Of a stretch of DNA of 5,413 nucleotides, positions 1-5,384 are shown one piece after another; within the stretch, counting starts at the first letter, position 1; the number at the start of each line of letters is the position of its first letter. This DNA is from Peptostreptococcaceae bacterium (GTDB lineage Bacteria; Bacillota_A; Clostridia; Peptostreptococcales; Acidaminobacteraceae), in assembly GCA_013619035.1 (NCBI GenBank), contig JABXKX010000069.1:1-5413 (forward strand), read 5' to 3'. Under the pieces are notes generated by a model, which worked only from the letters and a program-made list of their open reading frames with translations, ran no database searches and was not told the origin of the DNA. The position numbers were made by a program, and so were the translations under genes.

Positions 1-567
1 GTACTTTATGATATTGGTCAAATGATAGATTAATTGTGAATGTTCTTTTATAAACACCTCAATACTCATAGGTTCATTGCTTGAACAATACTCATTGTAC
101 TTAGACATCACACTTTTTCTAATGGTCGTTTCTAATGAAGTATCATGAAATTCTGGATTATCAATCACTGTGTATTTGTTATTAACAGGATATAATCTGA
201 TACAAACCAAATCACCATCTTCAAATAGTTGATCACTCTCAACCACATAATCTTTATTACTTAATACATCTTTAAATACAATATGGTTCTTTTCATGATG
301 TACTTTAAAAACGGAATACAATGCATTTTGAATAGTTGCAATCATTGTTTTATCCGTTAATACTTTTTCTGCAATTTTTGAGCCATCACTCAGTTTATAA
401 TCATGTATCAACCATTGATTAAATCCATGTTCAATATCTATTTCTACATCAAAGTTGCTAAATGGTCTTTTATATATATTTAAAGCTTTACTTACTTCGT
501 CTTTATATTCATCGGTTGTAAGACTCGTTAAAATCTTTTCTATTGCCTCATTAATTTTTATCATCAT
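1..567 (-). CDS. Unrecognised cytoplasmic protein, N-terminal part (possible SEC-C-associated Firmicutes family)
   Basis: The reading frame stays open for 189 codons from 567 to the window edge, so the C-terminus is missing. An AGGAGG at 573-578 lies 5 nt before the first of two adjacent ATGs (567 and 564). The first is chosen because the other genes here use 4-nt spacing. No signal peptide or membrane segment is visible. Residues 1-40 look helical and charged. A motif FNQWLIHDYKLSDG spans residues 49-62. Alternating hydrophobic residues typical of beta strands follow at about 83-136, including VVESDQLFEDGDLVCIRLYP (109-128). A W-x-x-x-DYxL-x-DG motif followed by a small beta domain with GDL-x-x-R-x-x-P recalls Firmicutes proteins that often end in a SEC-C zinc motif. 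That C-terminal motif would lie off-window, so the family is a guess. The reading frame itself is secure. Confidence 0.8.
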   Translation of the reverse strand, partial: MMIKINEAIEKILTSLTTDEYKDEVSKALNIYKRPFSNFDVEIDIEHGFNQWLIHDYKLSDGSKIAEKVLTDKTMIATIQNALYSVFKVHHEKNHIVFKDVLSNKDYVVESDQLFEDGDLVCIRLYPVNNKYTVIDNPEFHDTSLETTIRKSVMSKYNEYCSSNEPMSIEVFIKEHSQLIYHLTNIIKY

Positions 568-631
568 AATTTCCTCCTCTGACTAATTTAGCATGATATC
601 ACTCAATTGACTACTGTTTTAATTAATTTTA

Positions 632-646
632 TATATCTTAGATATA
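632..646. promoter_or_regulatory. Palindrome, possible operator (upstream half of a pair)
   Basis: TATATCT-T-AGATATA is a perfect 7+1+7 inverted repeat in the divergent intergenic region. Its centre (639) is 21 bp from that of the next palindrome (660), which would put both on the same face of the helix. It could bind a regulator acting on either divergent gene. It is AT-rich and short, so chance cannot be excluded. Confidence 0.3.
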
Positions 647-653
647 AATATTA

Positions 654-666
654 CCTTAACTTAAGG
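654..666. promoter_or_regulatory. Palindrome, possible operator (downstream half of a pair)
   Basis: CCTTAA-C-TTAAGG is a perfect 6+1+6 inverted repeat. It ends 32 bp before the TATAAT of the peptidase promoter, so it lies just upstream of the expected -35 region. A regulator bound here could contact polymerase. A shorter related palindrome, CCTTAAGG, occurs at 4422-4429 upstream of the SLH gene. The symmetry is visible in the sequence; the function is inferred. Confidence 0.35.
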
Positions 667-676
667 GATTTAAACT

Positions 677-704
677 TTTTTATTCAAATTAAATCTACTA
701 TAAT
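677..704 (+). promoter_or_regulatory. Probable sigma-A promoter of the peptidase gene
   Basis: A perfect -10 box TATAAT lies at 699-704. The best -35 at normal spacing is weak (TTTTTA at 677-682, 16-nt spacer, 3 of 6 matches), so the promoter may need an activator. Initiation would fall near 711, giving a leader of about 15 nt that contains the AAGGAGG at 715-721. Confidence 0.6.
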
Positions 705-725
705 GGAAGAAAACAAGGAGGCACT

Positions 726-2762
726 ATGCAAAAAAACAAATCAATCATTATCGTTTTAGTTATGGCTTTGGTATTTGTTTTCTCTTTTACTGGCTGTAAT
801 ACGGAAAATAATACGACAAATAACGAGACAAACGCACAAGTAGGTATGGAAAACAATGCTATTACCGATGAAACTCAAAACAACACTTCTCAAGCGGTAA
901 ATGAATCCACAACGGATCAAACTGAGGAAACGACTGATGCATCAGAAGAAACTGCAGACGCATCTGAAGACACATCAGAAGAGTCAACAGAAACTTTTAA
1001 TGACGGTTTGCCTAAGAGAGATACTATTCCAGATATGTACAAATGGGATTTAAAGAAAGTATATGTTAACAACAAAGCTTTTATGTCGGATGTTGAAAAA
1101 GTTAAATCTTCTTTTAGTTTTTTTGAAAAAAACGAAAATACATTTGATTCAGATTATGACACTTTCTCATCGACATTAATGAAGTACGAAGACATTAGAA
1201 GAACAACTGATACCATTTATGTCTTTGCCACTCTTCAAGCTCATACAGATACAAATAATACGGATTTCTCGGACTTAGAAGATATTGCCGCTCAATTGGA
1301 TACAGACTTAAGTGAAGCGACAGCTTATTTCTTACCACTAATCGCTAATATGGAGTCATCTACTTTAAAAACTTATATGGCAACTGAAGAGATGAAACCA
1401 TATGAGGAGTATATACAAGATATCCTAAAAGAGAAAGAGCATATTTTAAGTGTTAACGAAGAAGCGCTTTTAGCTAAAGCTCAAATCTTATTTGAGATTC
1501 CAGAGTCAATCTTCGATGCTTATAATTATCAAACTGATCTAAGCGAATATCTTCCAGCACCTGATTTTAATTTATTCTGGGAAGGTACACGTGAAGATAA
1601 GTTCACAGTTTTAAATGACTATTACACCAAAACTAAAGTTGGTAATAATTTATTAGCTGAAATCTACGAATCTGAAATTAAAAAAAATACATTTTTTGCT
1701 GAGTCAAGAAATTACGAAAATGCTCTTGAGAGTGCTTTAAGCAATGACGGATTAACTTTAGCTGAATACAATACTATTTTTGATATCACTCATGACAATC
1801 TTGATAAACTTCACAAATGGATATCAATGAAGAAAGATATACTAGAAATTGAAGATAAAATTCATTTCTACGATGCTTATACACCATTGATTCCAAACCC
1901 ATATTCATATGTGGAATATGAAGAGGGAAAAGATATCATATATGACGCACTTGCACCACTCGGCGATAAATATATTGCTGATTTAAAAGAAGGTCTTGAT
2001 AGTCGATGGGCAGATGTTTTTACAACGAGTGGTAAGTATGAAGGCGGTTATCAATGGGGAACTTATGATACTGATCCATTTGTACTTCTAAACTTCAATA
2101 ATTATATGACAGATGTATCTACTGTCGCACATGAAATGGGTCATGCTTTAAACTTCAAGTATACCAATGAAGCGCAGGGTTATTTTACATCAAATGTACC
2201 AATTTTCAGTGCAGAAATCGCTTCTACAACAAATGAGGCACTTGTATTTGAGTATAGAATTAAAAATGCTGACTCGAAAGTAGAAAAGCAAAAAGCACTT
2301 CTTAACTACATTGAATTATTGGAAAACACGATTTTCACTCAAATGATATTCGCAGACTTCGAAAAACGTGCTTATGAAGCATATGAGTCTGATGAACCTG
2401 TGAATGCAGAACTTTTCAACACTATTATGGGAGAGGTTTTAGTAGAATACTATGGACCTGATTACGAGCTTGATGAAACTGCTGCATATCAATGGTCTGA
2501 AATTCCTCACTTCTATAACTCATACTATGTTTACAAATATGCTACAGGTCTTTCAGCGGGTTTAACTTTTGCTGATAATATTTTAAACGGCTCTCAGAGT
2601 GATGTTGATAAATATTTAATTTATTTGGCATCTGGTTCTTCTGAAGAACCATTAACACTTCTAGAAAATGCTGGTGTAGATTTTTCTACTGGTGAACCTC
2701 TACAAAGAGCATTTGATAGATTTGAACAATTAATTGATGAGTTCTACGAAACATTACAATAA
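726..2762 (+). CDS. pepF: Membrane-tethered oligoendopeptidase F (M3B zinc metallopeptidase) lipoprotein
   Basis: Predicted to hydrolyse short peptides with a zinc ion. Residues 1-24 form a lipoprotein signal: KNK, a hydrophobic core, then lipobox FTGC with Cys24 as the lipidated residue. Residues 25-94 are a low-complexity N/T/S/E-rich tether with a degenerate TDASEET repeat. The peptidase proper begins near LPKRDTIPDMYKWDL (95-109) and runs to the end, about 580 residues, close to normal PepF length. The zinc site is H469-E470-M471-G472-H473, with E497 in SAEIASTTNE as the probable third ligand. PHFYNSYYVYKYATG (from P594) carries H595 and Y600, at the positions of the conserved His/Tyr transition-state residues of M3 peptidases. 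N476 sits where a His often follows HExGH. The start is fixed by AAGGAGG 4 nt upstream of the ATG. PepF is usually cytosolic, so the exported form is notable. It probably processes peptides at the cell surface, for nutrition or signal turnover. The gene is monocistronic and ends in a strong terminator. Confidence 0.95.
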   Translation: MQKNKSIIIVLVMALVFVFSFTGCNTENNTTNNETNAQVGMENNAITDETQNNTSQAVNESTTDQTEETTDASEETADASEDTSEESTETFNDGLPKRDTIPDMYKWDLKKVYVNNKAFMSDVEKVKSSFSFFEKNENTFDSDYDTFSSTLMKYEDIRRTTDTIYVFATLQAHTDTNNTDFSDLEDIAAQLDTDLSEATAYFLPLIANMESSTLKTYMATEEMKPYEEYIQDILKEKEHILSVNEEALLAKAQILFEIPESIFDAYNYQTDLSEYLPAPDFNLFWEGTREDKFTVLNDYYTKTKVGNNLLAEIYESEIKKNTFFAESRNYENALESALSNDGLTLAEYNTIFDITHDNLDKLHKWISMKKDILEIEDKIHFYDAYTPLIPNPYSYVEYEEGKDIIYDALAPLGDKYIADLKEGLDSRWADVFTTSGKYEGGYQWGTYDTDPFVLLNFNNYMTDVSTVAHEMGHALNFKYTNEAQGYFTSNVPIFSAEIASTTNEALVFEYRIKNADSKVEKQKALLNYIELLENTIFTQMIFADFEKRAYEAYESDEPVNAELFNTIMGEVLVEYYGPDYELDETAAYQWSEIPHFYNSYYVYKYATGLSAGLTFADNILNGSQSDVDKYLIYLASGSSEEPLTLLENAGVDFSTGEPLQRAFDRFEQLIDEFYETLQ

Positions 2763-2803
2763 TGAATAAGCCTTTGGGCCAATGTATTAAGTTAATTAAT
2801 GAT

Positions 2804-2855
2804 AAAAATAAAAGATGATTTAGAAGTGTCACTTCTATTCATCTTTTATTTTTTT
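2804..2855 (+). terminator. Intrinsic terminator of the peptidase gene, possibly bidirectional
   Basis: AAAAATAAAAGATGA (2804-2818) pairs perfectly with 2839-2853. An inner TAGAAGT/ACTTCTA stem (2821-2827 with 2831-2837) closes a GTC loop. Seven Ts follow at 2849-2855. It lies 41 nt after the stop codon. An A-rich stretch on the 5' side gives a T-rich tail on the other strand too, so it could also back up termination of the convergent gene. Confidence 0.88.
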
Positions 2856-2930
2856 GATTTTATATTTCGTGTAAAGTTGCGACCTGCTCTACCAAGTAAA
2901 ACATTTTTTAGTACTTTCTTAAACTTTCTC

Positions 2931-2967
2931 AAAAAAATAGAACATACTATTTTGTATGCTCCATTTT
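2931..2967 (-). terminator. Intrinsic terminator of the SLH gene
   Basis: Read on the minus strand, AAAATGGAGCATAC (2967-2954) pairs with GTATGTTCTATTTT (2947-2934) around a six-base loop. The T7 run is 2937-2931. Two of the pairs are G-U only in the minus-strand RNA and would be A-C mismatches in the plus-strand RNA, so the hairpin is strand-specific. It begins 57 nt after the SLH stop codon. The 5' arm is conserved in the element copy at 4773-4785, but the hairpin itself is not. Confidence 0.8.
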
Positions 2968-3024
2968 GCTAAATTTAATCTTATTCTTTACTTAATGACA
3001 TTACACAAAGTGACTGTTAATTAA

Positions 3025-4341
3025 TTAGAAATGAAATTTCTGGAATTTATCAAGTTCAAGTTCTAAACCCGATAGGCATGAGAATCCCGAAACAGTTCTA
3101 AACTCATAGACTTTATTCTTATCAAAAGTATGATTGTTCAATTTTATTAATATACTCGTATTTGTATCATCGATAAATTTAACACTAATGTCTGATCCTT
3201 CACCATTTACAAATAGCTCATCCTCTAGATATATGGAATAAAAAACAGATATCCAAGCTCCTGAAGTCAAGGTCTGATTGAAATACACAGCAACTTCAGT
3301 ATCACTTACTCTTTCCATTGATGCTATGAAAAATGTTTCCGAATCACTTCGTTGATCTTTGAATCCTTCAAATTCTTTTCTTAACTCTTCAACAACATAT
3401 CCATCTTCATCTATCAAGTTACACATTTCTAGAACAAATGTCTCATCAACAGTTGAATCAATAGAGTTTATAGTGATTACATTGCTATCTACATATATTC
3501 CTTTAATCATTAGTAATGATCCTGGATTGTCTTTTCTATAGATCTTAATATTATCTCTTGTAACGTCTATCGACTCATTTAAAGTAATTGTAAGTTCCTG
3601 TTCCGATACGATATTAACACTTTCCATTCGAGTAGCAATATCAGTAGGCTTTTTTTCTTCTTTAACTGCTTCTTCTACCTCAATCATTTTATATTCAACT
3701 AGAAGATCAGTAGTCACTACTTCATTATTAATTAAGTCATCAATAAAGCTTGTTTTATCATCAGCTTTTTTTAATTTTAAGGCATTGTACATAACCTTTA
3801 CTGCATCACCTCTAGTGTACTCTAAATCATCTTCAATTTTATCCTTATACATTTCATCTGTGATAAGTCCTATCTCAAATGCAAATGTATACACTGTATC
3901 CCATGAGAAATCTTCTGAAGTATATCCCATAGTTTTTAAAACCATTGTTAAGAAAGCTTTCTCACTTAGTGTTGTATCGGCTTGTACTGTTCCATCTGGA
4001 AATCCTGTTAAGATATACCCTCTTTCACAAAATCCTACGAATGGTGCATACCACTCATCTCCATTGATATCAGGGAAGTTGCTCTTCGTGTACATAGCCT
4101 TATCCGATAAGACTGTTGCTTCTTTTCCTAGAAGCTTCACTATGAACGTTGATGCTTCTGCACGTGTCAAATTTCCCTCAAGATTGTACCCTTCATTATC
4201 ACCAGAAATTAATTCCATTTTTCCTAGGAGTACTGCAATATCTTCTGTTGTTTCTATTTCTGCTTCATTACTTGCCATAGCACTCATGCAAAAAATCAAA
4301 CTAAAAGCAATTGTTAGTCCAATAATCTTTAAATATTTCAT
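3025..4341 (-). CDS. Secreted protein with three S-layer-homology repeats and two Ig-like domains
   Basis: Predicted 438-residue surface protein. An upstream in-frame ATG at 4359 is rejected because only the ATG at 4341 has a spaced ribosome binding site (AAAGGAGGT, 4353-4345). Residues 1-23 are a Sec signal with probable cleavage at AMA|S (23/24). Three SLH-like repeats follow: about 32-72 (LTRAEAS), 89-139 (FPDINGDEWYAPF, then GYILTGFPDGT and SEKAF) and 146-190 (YTRGDAV). In known proteins SLH trimers bind pyruvylated wall polysaccharide. Only repeat 1 keeps TRAE; the others have SEKA and TRGD. An acidic and lysine-rich linker (191-237) leads to two related domains, about 238-327 and 337-435. 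These start with MESVNIVSEQELTITLNESI and MERVSDTEVAVYFNQTL, resembling the Ig-like or adhesive modules found after SLH domains. No catalytic motif is seen, so the role may be structural or binding. The gene is monocistronic and convergent with pepF. Confidence 0.9.
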   Translation of the reverse strand: MKYLKIIGLTIAFSLIFCMSAMASNEAEIETTEDIAVLLGKMELISGDNEGYNLEGNLTRAEASTFIVKLLGKEATVLSDKAMYTKSNFPDINGDEWYAPFVGFCERGYILTGFPDGTVQADTTLSEKAFLTMVLKTMGYTSEDFSWDTVYTFAFEIGLITDEMYKDKIEDDLEYTRGDAVKVMYNALKLKKADDKTSFIDDLINNEVVTTDLLVEYKMIEVEEAVKEEKKPTDIATRMESVNIVSEQELTITLNESIDVTRDNIKIYRKDNPGSLLMIKGIYVDSNVITINSIDSTVDETFVLEMCNLIDEDGYVVEELRKEFEGFKDQRSDSETFFIASMERVSDTEVAVYFNQTLTSGAWISVFYSIYLEDELFVNGEGSDISVKFIDDTNTSILIKLNNHTFDKNKVYEFRTVSGFSCLSGLELELDKFQKFHF

Positions 4342-4375
4342 GTTACCTCCTTTATTCATCCTTCTAAAGGCTAAC

Positions 4376-4404
4376 AGTATAAAAGATAATTGTAAATATT
4401 ACCA
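4376..4404 (-). promoter_or_regulatory. Candidate promoter of the SLH gene
   Basis: On the minus strand TATACT (4381-4376) is a good -10. The hexamer 17 bp upstream is TGGTAA (4404-4399), matching only 3 of 6 consensus bases. Initiation would be near 4369, giving a leader of roughly 28 nt with the ribosome binding site. A CCTTAAGG palindrome lies just upstream at 4422-4429. The call is moderate because the region is AT-rich. Confidence 0.4.
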
Positions 4405-4661
4405 TATACTAAATAATATTTCCTTAAGGTTTTTCACAAACACGAAATCATTCAGAAAAGTCTGTAAATTTGCCGATGTATGAACTATACAGTAATCTAC
4501 TCTTACACATGAATTTGATTGTAATAATGTGTTAACATTTAGAATTCTAATAAAAGTTATGACCACCAGTAAAAAGGTTGACATACTCTAATCTTATAAG
4601 GGATGTTACTTGTTAGAGTTTAAAGATTCTTCGAAAATCTGCCAATCGCATATCATTTCCT
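4382..4661. other. Noncoding spacer upstream of the SLH gene
   Basis: About 280 bp with no convincing gene on either strand. Open frames here lack ribosome binding sites or are antisense extensions. Visible structure is limited to small inverted repeats: CCTTAAGG (4422-4429), ACACAT/ATGTGT around 4506-4533, TGTTAACA just after it, and ACTCTAA (4585-4591) with TTAGAGT (4613-4619), which enclose CTTATAAG. A perfect TTGACA at 4578-4583 has no good -10 at 16-18 bp. The 3' part (about 4610-4661) might be a gene relic, but nothing is recognisable. Confidence 0.5.
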
Positions 4662-4838
4662 AACAAGCCCTCAAAGACAATGTCATTAAGTTAACAGATG
4701 ATAATTCAGAAAAAGATGATAAACAACATTGTCCTTGCTGTCTTTTTTTAAGGAAAATGAGTCATGGCAACGATATACTCCATTTAGTTAAAATTTCAGT
4801 CTTATTCCGAATTTTATGACATTGCCTTCGGACTTATT
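4662..4838 (+). mobile_element. MITE-like / decayed IS-derived element, copy B
   Basis: Shorter copy of the element at 2765-3018, in the same orientation. The left end reads CAATGTCATTAAGTTAA (4678-4694). The right end, on the minus strand, reads CAATGTCAT (4824-4816), a perfect 9-bp inverted terminal match. Outside it, AACAAG (4662-4667) faces AATAAG on the minus strand (4838-4833), and the latter also matches copy A's left edge AATAAG. The right arm shares CTCCATTT, TCTTATTC and ATGACATT with copy A in order. Short startless frames cross it but are interrupted. It lies directly upstream of the flavodoxin-gene promoter. Mobile origin and exact ends are inferred. Confidence 0.58.
4676..4749 (+). 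terminator. Terminator-like hairpin inside element copy B
   Basis: GACAATGT (4676-4683) is the exact inverse of ACATTGTC (4726-4733). An alternative pairing is AAAGACA (4673-4679) with TGTCTTT (4739-4745). A T7 run follows at 4743-4749. The 42-nt loop makes it weaker than the terminators of copy A. It would stop plus-strand transcription entering the flavodoxin promoter region. Confidence 0.35.
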
Positions 4839-4846
4839 TTTTATGC

Positions 4847-4881
4847 TTAAATCTTTTTTTTTTGCGTATATATTATATAAA
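4847..4881 (+). promoter_or_regulatory. Probable promoter of the flavodoxin gene
   Basis: A run of ten Ts (4854-4863) precedes an AT-only stretch holding overlapping -10 candidates: TATATT (4869-4874), TATTAT (4871-4876) and TATAAA (4876-4881). The best -35 is weak (TTAAAT at 4847-4852, 16-18 bp upstream of the first two). The exact -10 cannot be fixed. The leader would be short and contains AAAGGTGA (4887-4894). Confidence 0.45.
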
Positions 4882-4898
4882 GAGAGAAAGGTGACCTT

Positions 4899-5384
4899 AT
4901 GACAACAGTACTCATCAGTTACTATACCGAGACAAATTCGACAAAAGAAGTCTGTGACTATATACAAACACAAATGCATGATTATGATATTACCATGCAA
5001 AATATTATTGATGTGACTGACTTAGCACCTTTTGAAGCAGTGATTGTTGCTGCGCCAGTACATGGTATGAGGTGGCATCAAGTTGCTTATGATTTTATTA
5101 CTCAGCATCAAAATGAATTGACAGATAAAAAAGTGGTTTATATTGCATTGGCTTCAATGGCATATCAAGGAAGACCCTTTTGGCAGAAAAAAGTATTTAA
5201 AGCACTCTGTAAACCCAGCAAAATAGTTTTACCAGTTGAAACAGCCATCTTTGGAGGATTATCTCCTAAAGGCGCACCAGCTATTATGAACTATTTGTTT
5301 GGAATTCCTAAGAATGGTAAAGAGGATCAAAGAGATTGGAATATGATAGATGAGTGGATTATTAGTTTGAAAAAATTGTTATAA
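4899..5384 (+). CDS. Flavodoxin-fold protein, HemG-like flavodoxin family
   Basis: A 161-residue cytosolic protein predicted to bind FMN and shuttle electrons. MTTVLISYYTETNST (1-15) is the first beta strand plus phosphate loop. The usual T-x-T-G-x-T reads T10-E-T12-N13-S-T15, so the common Gly is Asn. FEAVIVAAPVHGMRWHQVAYDFITQH (45-70) is the second flavin-loop region, and its W-H-x-x-A-x-x-F pattern is typical of the HemG/menaquinone-dependent protoporphyrinogen oxidase type. The C-terminal DQRDWNMIDEW (143-153) matches that family's D-x-RDW-x-x-I-x-x-W ending. Full-length HemG is slightly longer. No haem or menaquinone genes are nearby, so the substrate is unknown and a general flavodoxin role is equally possible. 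The start is supported by AAAGGTGA with a 4-nt spacer. It appears monocistronic on the left. Only 29 noncoding bases remain after its stop. Confidence 0.85.
   Translation: MTTVLISYYTETNSTKEVCDYIQTQMHDYDITMQNIIDVTDLAPFEAVIVAAPVHGMRWHQVAYDFITQHQNELTDKKVVYIALASMAYQGRPFWQKKVFKALCKPSKIVLPVETAIFGGLSPKGAPAIMNYLFGIPKNGKEDQRDWNMIDEWIISLKKLL

Larger units (their letters stand above)
2765..3018 (+). mobile_element. MITE-like / decayed IS-derived element, copy A
   Basis: This fills the gap between the convergent peptidase and SLH genes. The left end carries AATGT-ATTAAGTTAA (2781-2795). The right end, read on the minus strand, carries AATGTCATTAAGT (3002-2990), so the ends are inverted repeats. The left part aligns with 4662-4720 through ordered blocks AAYAAGCC, AATGT, ATTAAGTTAA, ATGATAA and AAAAGATGAT. 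The right part (2954-3002) aligns with 4773-4823 at roughly three quarters identity, sharing CTCCATTT, TCTTATTC and ATGACATT. The middle is not alignable, and this copy is about 77 bp longer. Outer limits are set by weaker matching (AATAAG at 2765-2770) and are uncertain by about 15 bp. No transposase or clear target duplication is seen. It contains both terminators listed below. The homology is fairly secure; mobile origin is inferred. Confidence 0.6.

Noticed and set aside
2846..2968. Startless 40-codon minus-strand frame ending in NIKSKK
   Set aside because: It looks somewhat protein-like and could be a relic of an element-encoded gene. However, it has no start, overlaps both terminators, and has no counterpart in copy B.
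3359..3541. 60-codon plus-strand open frame
   Set aside because: Lies entirely antisense to the SLH gene, with no ribosome binding site or recognisable product.
4342..4359. Upstream in-frame ATG adding six residues (MNKGGN) to the SLH protein
   Set aside because: The only purine-rich sequence before it (AGAAGG) directly abuts the ATG. The internal ATG at 4341 has a proper AAAGGAGGT and gives a normal signal peptide.
3785..4483. Long plus-strand open frame opposite the SLH gene
   Set aside because: It is antisense to a gene with signal peptide, SLH repeats and a good ribosome binding site. It has no ribosome binding site of its own, and its peptide is Ser/Val/Ile-rich in the way typical of shadow frames.
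4399..4584. 61-codon minus-strand open frame upstream of the SLH gene
   Set aside because: No ribosome binding site before its ATG, no family resemblance, and it overlaps the likely SLH promoter region.
4578..4606. Perfect TTGACA as a promoter
   Set aside because: TATAAG follows after only 11 bp, and the hexamer at 17 bp is GGATGT. No gene follows that would use it.
4664..4819. Startless 52-codon plus-strand frame across element copy B, containing HCPCC
   Set aside because: No start codon or ribosome binding site at its beginning, and no family recognised. A frame this length is not surprising in such a region.
4806..4842. TCCGAA/TTCGGA hairpin followed by a T-rich tail as a terminator or riboswitch
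   Set aside because: The stem is only 6 bp with a 15-base loop, no gene ends before it, and no known riboswitch core is recognisable. It is better explained as part of the element's right end.
4788..5000. 70-codon minus-strand open frame
   Set aside because: Antisense to the start of the flavodoxin gene and its promoter, and it runs into element copy B; no ribosome binding site.
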